A DNA stretch of 64,000 nucleotides. It comes from Bacteroidota bacterium. Its GTDB lineage: Bacteria > Bacteroidota > Bacteroidia > Flavobacteriales > Flavobacteriaceae. Location of the stretch: NCBI GenBank assembly GCA_023434025.1, contig JAEYTL010000003.1:62001-126000 (forward strand), written 5' to 3'. The notes beneath the pieces were generated by a model. The model did not search any database. It was given only the letters and a program-made list of their open reading frames with translations, and was not told where the DNA came from. Position numbers and translations under genes: made by a program. Below are positions 17,937 to 25,218 of this stretch, piece after piece. The first letter of the stretch is position 1; each line of letters starts with the position of its first letter.

Positions 17937-18632
17937 TTAGTCCCTCGAACCAAATACCTGAAGTGCCCAATATAACAAGGAGGCTAATGCACCGATTGCC
18001 GCAACTAAATACGTCCGGGCTGCCCATTTCAGGGAATCTTCCGCTCCCGCATATTCCTGCTGACCTACCATGTTGGCTTTTTTCAACCAGGCCAAAGCCC
18101 TGTTACTGGCATCGTATTCAACCGGTAAGGTAATGAAACTGAATGCTGTAGCCAACGCCATCATTATCAGACCGGCTACTGCTATATAAAATCCGAATGC
18201 ACTTCCCGAAGCGGCTCCTAAAATCAACCCTCCGATTACCAGCCACTGTGACATTCCGGAAGAAACACTTACTATCGGCACCAGTTTAGAACGCATGGTC
18301 AGCCATTCATAAGCGGTCGCGTGCTGCACAGCGTGTCCCACCTCATGGGCAGCTACCGCAGCGGCAGCAGCATTTCGTTGGTTATACACGGCTTCGCTCA
18401 AGTTAACGGTTTTATCTGCCGGGTTATAATGGTCTGTTAATCTACCAGGGGTAGAAATTACTTTTACATCATAAATCCCGTGATCCTCCAGCATCCGCTG
18501 AGCAATCTCTGCCCCGCTCATCCCGTTACGCAACTGTACTTTTGAATAAAATTCAAATTTCCTCTTCAATTGGTTACTTACCAACCAACTCACCAAAGCA
18601 ATAGCACCAATTAAAATATAATATCCTATCAT
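17937..18632 (-). CDS. zinc metallopeptidase, YugP/PF04298 family
   Basis: 231 residues: an N-terminal membrane helix, the zinc-binding HEVGH at residues 96-100, then two or three hydrophobic helices and a C-terminal helix. The preceding GRLTDHYNPADKTVNLSE block is typical of this family of membrane-anchored neutral zinc peptidases. The substrate is not known. It ends at the hairpin shared with the Lrp-type regulator. Confidence 0.9.
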   Translation of the reverse strand: MIGYYILIGAIALVSWLVSNQLKRKFEFYSKVQLRNGMSGAEIAQRMLEDHGIYDVKVISTPGRLTDHYNPADKTVNLSEAVYNQRNAAAAAVAAHEVGHAVQHATAYEWLTMRSKLVPIVSVSSGMSQWLVIGGLILGAASGSAFGFYIAVAGLIMMALATAFSFITLPVEYDASNRALAWLKKANMVGQQEYAGAEDSLKWAARTYLVAAIGALASLLYWALQVFGSRD

Positions 18633-18741
18633 TTTTTATTTTTTAAAAATATAAAGTTACAAATTATACAGCAAAATATAAGCCAAACTTATGTGAATTA
18701 ATTTTTCTGAAATTTTGTCAGATTTTAAAGAATGCTGTTCT

Positions 18742-19377
18742 TCACAGAAATCCGATCAGAGAAACCCCAATTCCGATATAATAACTTGAAAATTCACCGG
18801 GTGTTGCAAATTTCGGGCTTCCCATTGCTTTACGGTATTTTGCTTCAGTCGTAATGTAAACATCCGGAAAACCTCTGTTGTCATATACCCTGACAGCGGT
18901 TTCGATACCGGGCTGAAGAATGTAAAAATAATTGGTCACCACCCGTTTAGCGGACTCTGTCACGCCATATTCATCCCAGAATTCCTCTATAATATCACGA
19001 TCCACCAATGTTGCCATTGCTAAACCATTACTGAGCTGCAGCCCGATTCTGAATTTTTCCTTTTTGAGCAGATCAAACTGATTCAGCCAGCTTATCTCAC
19101 TGTATTCTACGGCCGGATTCAGCACATCATACTGAAAATCAGTCGCCACTTTTCTGGGAGCATAACTGACGTTGAAACCGCTTGACCAGTTTTCACGCAC
19201 ATAATATCTGATATCCATTGAAAAGCCGATAAAGTTGGTGGATAAAACCGGTGTGTAGAATCCTGAAAAATCAAAGGCAATTTCATTGGGAAGTGTTTGC
19301 GTTTCAATCCATTCTTCTTCCTGAGCAAACAAAAAGCTGGCGGAAAACACAGCCAAGAGTAGTATTCGTGATTTCAT
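18742..19377 (-). CDS. exported outer-membrane-type protein, unknown
   Basis: The start at 19377 was chosen over 19425 because it begins directly with a signal peptide (MKSRILLLAVFSASFLFAQ). The mature part alternates aromatic and polar residues (FYTPVLSTNFIGFSMDIRYYV, and a terminal YYIGIGVSLIGFL ending in a hydrophobic residue), which suggests a small beta-barrel of about 190 residues. No family was recognised. The neighbour at 19515 in the same direction is of similar type, though a terminator separates them. Confidence 0.6.
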   Translation of the reverse strand: MKSRILLLAVFSASFLFAQEEEWIETQTLPNEIAFDFSGFYTPVLSTNFIGFSMDIRYYVRENWSSGFNVSYAPRKVATDFQYDVLNPAVEYSEISWLNQFDLLKKEKFRIGLQLSNGLAMATLVDRDIIEEFWDEYGVTESAKRVVTNYFYILQPGIETAVRVYDNRGFPDVYITTEAKYRKAMGSPKFATPGEFSSYYIGIGVSLIGFL

Positions 19378-19464
19378 AAGCGGTAAGGTTTTGAACTGTT
19401 TTTGTGAAATCAAAAAATCTGCCAAAAAAACAGCTTTAGGTTTTGTTTAACTTTTATCCGTAAA

Positions 19465-19498
19465 AAAACCGTAAATCCGGAAGCAGATCTACGGTTTT
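19465..19498 (-). terminator. terminator downstream of the gene at 19515
   Basis: AAAACCGTA (19465-19473) pairs with TACGGTTTT (19490-19498), with an additional ATC/GAT pair inside. On the minus strand the stem is followed by a T run. Confidence 0.7.
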
Positions 19499-19514
19499 AT
19501 AAATGAGTTTCTGT

Positions 19515-20195
19515 TTACAAACAGAAGATAACGTTCATCACAAACTGCATCCTGTTTTTTTCATAAATGGTGTTTTGCAACCGGAGAGCATCACTGTGCC
19601 ACGGTTTATTGTTAACGGAAAATTCATAGGCAAACGTAATCTTAGTCTGTTGAAAATTCCTTCCGGTATCTTTAATTTTAAAGGAAACGGAAGGCCCCAG
19701 ATAGGCTTTTTCCAGAAATAACGTAAACTGATTTCCGTTCAAAGACGGTTCAAGTTCATTGAAATCCAGTATATAATCGGTGTAAAAAACAGATAATTTT
19801 CTTTTGCCATAACTCACATTAAACCCTGCCCCCATCTCAAAATCCCTGAACAACGGAAATACATAGTGAGCCCTTAGTCTCACACCGTTAGAAATAACCC
19901 GTGTTCTGGTTGTTTCATTGCTTTTTCCGGAAGCAAAAAGTTCATAGCCTAAATCAATATCCACAAAGTCGTTATAAAATATAAGCCCGGCGGTTGCATT
20001 GATGTCAACCGGAACAATGGTCTGTATGTTGTTTTGCGATAAAAACTTATTTATTTCATAGGTGTTGCCAAAAGAAGCTCCTGCTCCAACAAACAATTTA
20101 AGATGATCTTTTTCAACATACTTCAGCGTATCCTGGGCATTCAAAACCAATGTACTTAAAAGAAAAAATAAACCGATAATTTGTTTCATTCTCAT
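19515..20195 (-). CDS. exported outer-membrane-type protein, unknown
   Basis: 226 residues with signal peptide ending LVLNAQ. The mature part has alternating strands such as GYELFASGKSN, GVRLRAHYVFPLF and MGAGFNVSYGKRKLSVFYTDY, consistent with an outer-membrane barrel, and ends in FCL. Met1 or Met3 may be the start. Its first four bases overlap the stop region of leuS, so it is probably translated from the leuS transcript. No family was recognised. Confidence 0.6.
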   Translation of the reverse strand: MRMKQIIGLFFLLSTLVLNAQDTLKYVEKDHLKLFVGAGASFGNTYEINKFLSQNNIQTIVPVDINATAGLIFYNDFVDIDLGYELFASGKSNETTRTRVISNGVRLRAHYVFPLFRDFEMGAGFNVSYGKRKLSVFYTDYILDFNELEPSLNGNQFTLFLEKAYLGPSVSFKIKDTGRNFQQTKITFAYEFSVNNKPWHSDALRLQNTIYEKNRMQFVMNVIFCL

Positions 20196-23100
20196 CCCAC
20201 TAAGTTGATAATTTTTCCCGGCACAATAATTACTTTATTAGGTGTTCGTCCTTGCAGCTGAGCCTGGGTACGTTCGTCTGCCATCACAATTTCTTCAATC
20301 TGAGCAGCGGTTAAATCCAATGGCAATTTGATGGTGAAACGCATTTTTCCGTTGAACGAAACCGGATATTCTTTTTCGGATTCCACCAGATATTTCTCTT
20401 CAAAAATTGGAAATGCTACCGTTGAAACTGAACCTTCGTGCCCCAGCTGACTCCATAATTCTTCGGCAATGTGCGGAGCATACGGCGAAACCAAAACCGC
20501 CAACGGTTCTAAAATTCTCCGGTGGTTGCATTTTAACTGTGCCAGTTCATTCACACAAATCATAAACTGCGAAACCGACGTGTTGAACGAAAAGTTCTCG
20601 ATGTCTTCTGTTACTTTTTTGATGGTTTTGTGCAACGATTTGTACATTTCTGCGGTTGGCTCGTCATTGGTCACAATCAAGCCGTTATCGTCAAAATACA
20701 AACGCCATAATTTTTTCAGGAAACCGGAAACACCTGTAATTCCGGCGGTATTCCAGGGTTTGGCTTGTTCCAACGGACCGAGGAACATTTCGTATAAACG
20801 CAAGGTGTCGGCCCCGTATTGGTTGCAAATGTCGTCGGGATTCACGACGTTGTATTTGGATTTGGACATTTTTTCGACTTCGCGGCCAACGATGTATTTG
20901 CCGTTTTCATCTAGAATAAATTCTGCATCAGTATCACTCCAATATAATTTATTATCCTTAAAAGCTGAAATATTTAATTCATTTGTAATATCATTTATTA
21001 CAGATAAATCTATAAGATATGGGTCGAAATCAAATAATGAAACAAACTCGTATTCCTCATTATTTAAATTAATTTTATACTTCCCTTCAGAAATTATTTC
21101 CACTGGTATATTTTCATTTTTAACAAGACTAATTATTTCTTCAATAAATAATTTTTTTACATTGCTCTCAATTTCAACAGGAAGTACATTATTTTTTCTA
21201 TAATTATCCAAATCATTTTTAGAAATAAAAATATTGTAAACTCCTTTCGATTCTATAGTCCCATTAATAACTTTATTTACCTTGGTGTTAATCGTCAACC
21301 TATAAGCATAAGCACTCATCCCCAAAATCATCCCCTGGTTAATCAGTTTTTTGAATGGTTCTTCGGGTGTGATGAATCCACGGTCTTTTAGAAATTTATT
21401 CCAAAAACGAGAATACAACAAATGACCTGTGGCGTGTTCGCTACCACCGATATATAAATCTACATTTTCCCAATAGTTTAAGGCATCTTGGCCGGCAAAT
21501 TCATTTTCGTTGTGAGCATCCATGTATCGCATCCAATACCAGGAAGAACCTGCCCAACCCGGCATGGTGTTCAATTCTAATGGGAAAACGGTTTTGTTAT
21601 CAATCAACTGATTACTAACCACTGAACACTGAACACTATCCCACGCCCAATGTGTCGCATTTCCTAAAGGCGGTTGTCCGTCTTCGGTAGGTAAATATTT
21701 CTCGACTTCCGGTAAGACAATCGGTAAATGCTTTACCTCAATCATCTGTGGTAAACCGTTCACATAATAAACCGGAAACGGCTCTCCCCAATATCGTTGT
21801 CTTGAGAAAACCGCATCACGCAAACGGTAGTTCACTTTTGCTTTTCCCGCTCCGATTCTCTCTAACTCTTCGATGATTTTTTTTGTTCCTGCTTTGTAAT
21901 CCAGTCCGTTCAAAAAGTCGGAATTTTCAAAAACAAATCCTCCTTTTTCCGTAAATGCAGCTTCCGAAATATCCTGATTGAAAATGTTTTTGATTTCAAT
22001 ACCGAAGTGCTTTGCAAAGGCATAATCTCTTTCGTCTCCACAAGGAACAGCCATCACAGCTCCTGTGCCATAGCCCGCCAATACATAATCGCCAATCCAG
22101 ATCGGAACCGGCTCTTTAGTAAACGGATGTTCGGCATAGGCTCCCGTAAACACGCCGGAAATGGTTTTTACATCGGCCATTCGCTCTCTTTCCGAACGTT
22201 TTGCGGTAGCTTCAACGTATGCTTCAACGGCTGCTTTTTGCTCCGGAGTAGTGATTTGAGAAACTAGGTCGTGCTCGGGTGCGAGGGTCATGAAAGTGAC
22301 TCCGAAGATGGTGTCGGGGCGGGTTGTAAAGACTGAAATTTCCTCCCCCCAACCCCCTCCAAGGGAGGGGGAGACGGAACGGTAACCTTGCCTTGAGTCA
22401 AGCGTCTCCTTTATTTTGTTCAAAACAATACTGATATGATGTTTTACTTCATCATTTGTAAAGCGAATTACTTTAAAAAAATATTTTTGTTCTAATTCTA
22501 ATGTTCGTTCTTTATCTAAAGCTTGTTGTTCGGGTGTATTGTGATATTCACCATCAACCTCGACGATTAATTTTTTCTCTAAACAAACAAAATCAGCAAT
22601 GTATTTTCCGATTAAATGTTGTCTTCTAAATCTAACGCCAAGCTTTTCTTTTCTCAACTCTTCCCACAACAGAGCTTCTGCAAATGTGGGTTCTTTTCTC
22701 ATTTCAACCGCATGAGGCAATAAATCCTTAGCTAATAAAGGATCACCGGTCATATAACCCGGCTCGCCTCCCCCTCCCTTGGAGGGGGTTGGGGGGAGGA
22801 CATTAAACTTAACCATTGCCCCCACACTCTTCCCGATCCAGTTCCGTTGACTTTCTTTAATGCTTTCGCTCCAATCGACGGTTTCTAAACCTTGCAATAA
22901 ACGCTCAGCATACGCCGAAATCCGCATGCTCCATTGGGTCATTTTCTTTCTGATTACCGGATGGCCTCCCCGCTCGGAAACGCCGTTTACGATTTCGTCA
23001 TTCGCCAGAACGGTCCCTAAGGCCGGACACCAGTTGACTTCGGTTTCTGCTAAATAAGTTAAACGGTATTTCAGCAAAATTTCCTGTTTTTCTTCAGGTG

Positions 23101-23674
23101 AAAAAGCATTCCAGTCTGCCGCTGAAAAAACGGCAATGTTGTCATCAGATACTACGTCAACATTAGCATTTCCCTCCGTTTCAAAAATGTTTACCAATGC
23201 TGAAATGGGCAATGCCTTATCGGCTGCTTTGCAATAGTAGGATTCGAACAACTGGATAAAAATCCATTGTGTCCATTTGTAATAATCAGGGTTTGAGGTA
23301 CGTACTTCTCTGCTCCAATCGAACGAAAAACCAATTTTATCCAGTTGTTCCCGGTAACGGGCTATATTTTCACGGGTCGTTTTTTCGGGATGCTGTCCGG
23401 TTTGAATAGCGTATTGCTCCGCCGGAAGCCCGAATGAATCATACCCTTGCGGGTGCAAAACATTAAATCCTTTGTGTCTTTTGTAACGGGCCACGATATC
23501 AGATGCAATATAACCCAGTGGATGCCCTACGTGCAACCCTGCTCCGGAAGGATACGGAAACATGTCCAATACATAATATTTTGGTTTATCGGAATTGTTT
23601 TGTGCGGCAAACGTTTGGTTTTTAGCCCAATAGGCCTGCCATTTGGCCTCAATTTGTTCGTGGAAGTATTTCAT
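20192..23674 (-). CDS. leuS: leucyl-tRNA synthetase with in-frame DUF559 nuclease insertion
   Basis: 1160 residues, well above the roughly 920-950 usual in this group. Class I motifs are HVGH at residues 48-51 and KMSKS at 935-939; the CP1 editing domain contains TTRPDT (450-455) and GTGAVMAVPCGDERD. Residues about 293-445 are foreign to LeuRS: Pro/Gly-rich arms enclosing an intact DUF559 endonuclease-like domain (about 315-425), placed in the short hairpin between KFNV and ISVFTTRPDT. The leucine-specific domain before KMSKS (about 793-915) is AT-rich and longer than I expect. Everything stays in one frame, so the product should be a bifunctional or tolerant LeuRS. No start ambiguity. Cotranscribed with the gene at 19515. 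Confidence 0.97.
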   Translation of the reverse strand: MKYFHEQIEAKWQAYWAKNQTFAAQNNSDKPKYYVLDMFPYPSGAGLHVGHPLGYIASDIVARYKRHKGFNVLHPQGYDSFGLPAEQYAIQTGQHPEKTTRENIARYREQLDKIGFSFDWSREVRTSNPDYYKWTQWIFIQLFESYYCKAADKALPISALVNIFETEGNANVDVVSDDNIAVFSAADWNAFSPEEKQEILLKYRLTYLAETEVNWCPALGTVLANDEIVNGVSERGGHPVIRKKMTQWSMRISAYAERLLQGLETVDWSESIKESQRNWIGKSVGAMVKFNVLPPTPSKGGGGEPGYMTGDPLLAKDLLPHAVEMRKEPTFAEALLWEELRKEKLGVRFRRQHLIGKYIADFVCLEKKLIVEVDGEYHNTPEQQALDKERTLELEQKYFFKVIRFTNDEVKHHISIVLNKIKETLDSRQGYRSVSPSLGGGWGEEISVFTTRPDTIFGVTFMTLAPEHDLVSQITTPEQKAAVEAYVEATAKRSERERMADVKTISGVFTGAYAEHPFTKEPVPIWIGDYVLAGYGTGAVMAVPCGDERDYAFAKHFGIEIKNIFNQDISEAAFTEKGGFVFENSDFLNGLDYKAGTKKIIEELERIGAGKAKVNYRLRDAVFSRQRYWGEPFPVYYVNGLPQMIEVKHLPIVLPEVEKYLPTEDGQPPLGNATHWAWDSVQCSVVSNQLIDNKTVFPLELNTMPGWAGSSWYWMRYMDAHNENEFAGQDALNYWENVDLYIGGSEHATGHLLYSRFWNKFLKDRGFITPEEPFKKLINQGMILGMSAYAYRLTINTKVNKVINGTIESKGVYNIFISKNDLDNYRKNNVLPVEIESNVKKLFIEEIISLVKNENIPVEIISEGKYKINLNNEEYEFVSLFDFDPYLIDLSVINDITNELNISAFKDNKLYWSDTDAEFILDENGKYIVGREVEKMSKSKYNVVNPDDICNQYGADTLRLYEMFLGPLEQAKPWNTAGITGVSGFLKKLWRLYFDDNGLIVTNDEPTAEMYKSLHKTIKKVTEDIENFSFNTSVSQFMICVNELAQLKCNHRRILEPLAVLVSPYAPHIAEELWSQLGHEGSVSTVAFPIFEEKYLVESEKEYPVSFNGKMRFTIKLPLDLTAAQIEEIVMADERTQAQLQGRTPNKVIIVPGKIINLVG
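20930..21298 (-). other. AT-rich, enlarged leucine-specific domain segment of leuS
   Basis: Encodes LeuRS residues about 793-915, between GMSAYAYR and DAEFILDENGKY. Base composition falls sharply here compared with both flanks, and codons shift to A/T endings with many Asn, Ile and Lys. This suggests local recombination or rapid divergence inside a conserved gene. Confidence 0.6.
22341..22373. repeat. 33-bp inverted repeat, copy nearest the leuS 3' side
   Basis: Exact reverse complement of 22768-22800. It contains its own hairpin CCCCCTCC-AAG-GGAGGGGG (22353-22371). In the leuS frame it reads as SPSLGGGWGEE. Confidence 0.95.
22768..22800. repeat. 33-bp inverted repeat, copy nearest the leuS 5' side
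   Basis: Exact reverse complement of 22341-22373, with the hairpin arms at 22770-22777 and 22781-22788. In the leuS frame it reads as LPPTPSKGGGG. Confidence 0.95.
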
Positions 23675-23682
23675 TTCTTTAA

Positions 23683-23730
23683 GATGCTGCGTTTCTGAGA
23701 TGCTACGTTTCTGAGATGCTACGTTTTTTA
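23683..23730. repeat. three tandem copies of a 16-bp unit in the leuS leader
   Basis: Units at 23683-23698, 23699-23714 and 23715-23730 (GATGCTACGTTTCTGA, with small changes in the first and third). They lie between the start codon and the candidate promoter boxes, so they fall in the 5' untranslated region. Confidence 0.85.
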
Positions 23731-23736
23731 AAAGGG

Positions 23737-23764
23737 CAAATTTACATTTTAAATAGCAAAGTTA
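23737..23764 (-). promoter_or_regulatory. candidate leuS -7 boxes
   Basis: Minus-strand TAAATTTG (23737-23744) and TAACTTTG (23757-23764) both match TAnnTTTG. Either would place the tandem 16-mers in the leader. Confidence 0.35.
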
Positions 23765-23780
23765 AAAGGAAGATGAATTA

Positions 23781-25214
23781 CTATTTCTTTTCTGCCTTTG
23801 TGCGGTTTTCAAACTCTTCCCGGGTTACTTTTTGATTGTTGAAGTAATACTCTACTATATGCTTGCGGTCATGAGCTATAAAAGTAGTTTTTTGACCATG
23901 CATCGAACCATTTCTTAATCCGGTCTCTATATAGTTACCTTCTCCGTAATAATATTTGTTTCTGATCCTGTCTCCGCTTTCGTTATATTCTTCTTCTGTG
24001 GTCAGCTTATAATCTCCTTCTTTATCATAGGAAAACCCTTTTATAATTCCGATACCTTTTCCGTTCTCATCATAATTTCCCTCATGAATAACCGCACCGT
24101 TTTTATCATAAAAAATACTCTTCCTGATCTTTTCTTCTTCAAAAAACGTAACCGTATTGATAAAATCATTGCAGTAGTTTTCGGTTTTCACACGCCGGCC
24201 ATTATCATAATAGGAAATATAGGCCAGTTTGTACGTTGAGGAATTGTAATGTTTTTCTATTCCGTGTTTCTTACCGTTTCTGTATTCCGAATACAACCGC
24301 AGATTTCCGTTAAAAAATCCTTTTTCGGTTCCGTTAATCGAATCATTGACATAGGCATCAACAACCCTCTCTACATTCCCGTTCCTGTCGTAATTTTTCC
24401 ATACACCGGTTTTTTTACCTTCCTGATCGTAAAAATGTTCATATTTTAACTTATCCGCATCATAGTAGGCAATGTGTCTTCCGATTGGCACCCCGTTTTT
24501 ATAATCAACGGAATACCACACCTCATCTTTTGATTTATAATAGGTTACTTTTCCGTGAAGTTTTCCGTACCGATACGGAAATATGCCCCATGTCCGGCCG
24601 TCATTGGTAAAGTATTTTACCGTTCCGTGAATTACATTGTGGTCAATAACCGGAATCTCTCCGTTTTTCACCCCCTGCCATGTATAGCATTCGATTGTTC
24701 CCTTTTTTAAATCACCCGGGAACATATAATAAAAATCCTGCCGGCGGTCTTCATACACTTTGATCTTCCCGATCAGTTTATCCTCCTCATACCGGGCTTC
24801 GTAAACATAAGTTCTGAAATTTGAATACAATTTCCGGAGACCATTTCGTTTATTTTGTTTGTAGGTTGTTTCTAAAACCAAATTTCCCTTTTTGTCATAC
24901 ACCCTGCTCACACCTTCTGCCACACCATTTTTGAATTCCATTTCAGTGCGAATGGCATTATCATGCATAATTACAGCCAGCCCTTCCGGCAAACCATTTC
25001 TTTCCGGCAATGACCAACCCTGATAATGGCTGCCTCCTGATTTCATTTCTTTGTATAGCTGAATAATATCCGCCGGACTCAGTTCATTCCGGTTATAAAA
25101 AAAGGACTCTGAATTTTTCACCTCAGGAAAGTACGGTGTTGAATTTCCTAAATCCTGAGCCGGTATGTTTAGTAAAAAACAGATAAAAAATAAAACGGTA
25201 AACACTGGCTTCAT
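23781..25214 (-). CDS. YwqK-type (MORN-like) repeat protein, exported
   Basis: 477 residues: a signal peptide (to about LNIPAQ) followed by many repeats of the form YDxxGxxxxxxxYxNGxxxG, the MORN/YwqK pattern (examples YDKKGNLVLETTYKQNKRNG and YDRNGNVERVVDAYVNDSINGT, with others to the end). These repeats form antiparallel strands and often occur in Bacteroidota surface proteins. The database name toxin-antitoxin YwqK family antitoxin reflects a Bacillus homologue; no toxin partner is seen. It lies four bases after the WG-repeat gene in the same direction, so both are probably one transcript. Confidence 0.75.
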   Translation of the reverse strand: MKPVFTVLFFICFLLNIPAQDLGNSTPYFPEVKNSESFFYNRNELSPADIIQLYKEMKSGGSHYQGWSLPERNGLPEGLAVIMHDNAIRTEMEFKNGVAEGVSRVYDKKGNLVLETTYKQNKRNGLRKLYSNFRTYVYEARYEEDKLIGKIKVYEDRRQDFYYMFPGDLKKGTIECYTWQGVKNGEIPVIDHNVIHGTVKYFTNDGRTWGIFPYRYGKLHGKVTYYKSKDEVWYSVDYKNGVPIGRHIAYYDADKLKYEHFYDQEGKKTGVWKNYDRNGNVERVVDAYVNDSINGTEKGFFNGNLRLYSEYRNGKKHGIEKHYNSSTYKLAYISYYDNGRRVKTENYCNDFINTVTFFEEEKIRKSIFYDKNGAVIHEGNYDENGKGIGIIKGFSYDKEGDYKLTTEEEYNESGDRIRNKYYYGEGNYIETGLRNGSMHGQKTTFIAHDRKHIVEYYFNNQKVTREEFENRTKAEKK

Positions 25215-25218
25215 AACA

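Larger units (their letters stand above)
22341..22800 (-). mobile_element. DUF559-encoding palindromic element inserted in leuS
   Basis: A 460-bp block bounded by perfect 33-bp inverted repeats. It encodes LeuRS residues about 293-445. The DUF559 core (22400-22732) shows TFAEALLWEELR, RFRRQHLIGKYIADFVC (Asp361), LIVEVDGEYH (Glu372, Asp374, His378) and FFKVIRFTNDEV, the PD-(D/E)XK/Vsr-like pattern with putative catalytic residues intact. No target-site duplication is evident. It reads through in frame on both sides, with no intein splice residues and no intron features. Mobility is inferred from the flanking repeats and the location. Confidence 0.75.

Noticed and set aside
20469..21203. Long open frame on the plus strand over leuS
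   Set aside because: It is antisense to the AT-rich leucine-specific domain, where few stop codons arise by composition, and the translation has no recognisable features.
22341..22800. The leuS insert as an intein or group I/II intron
   Set aside because: There is no Cys/Ser at the left junction, no His-Asn at the right, and no splice-domain sequence; the frame stays open so no intron is needed. The boundaries are Pro/Gly-coding inverted repeats instead.
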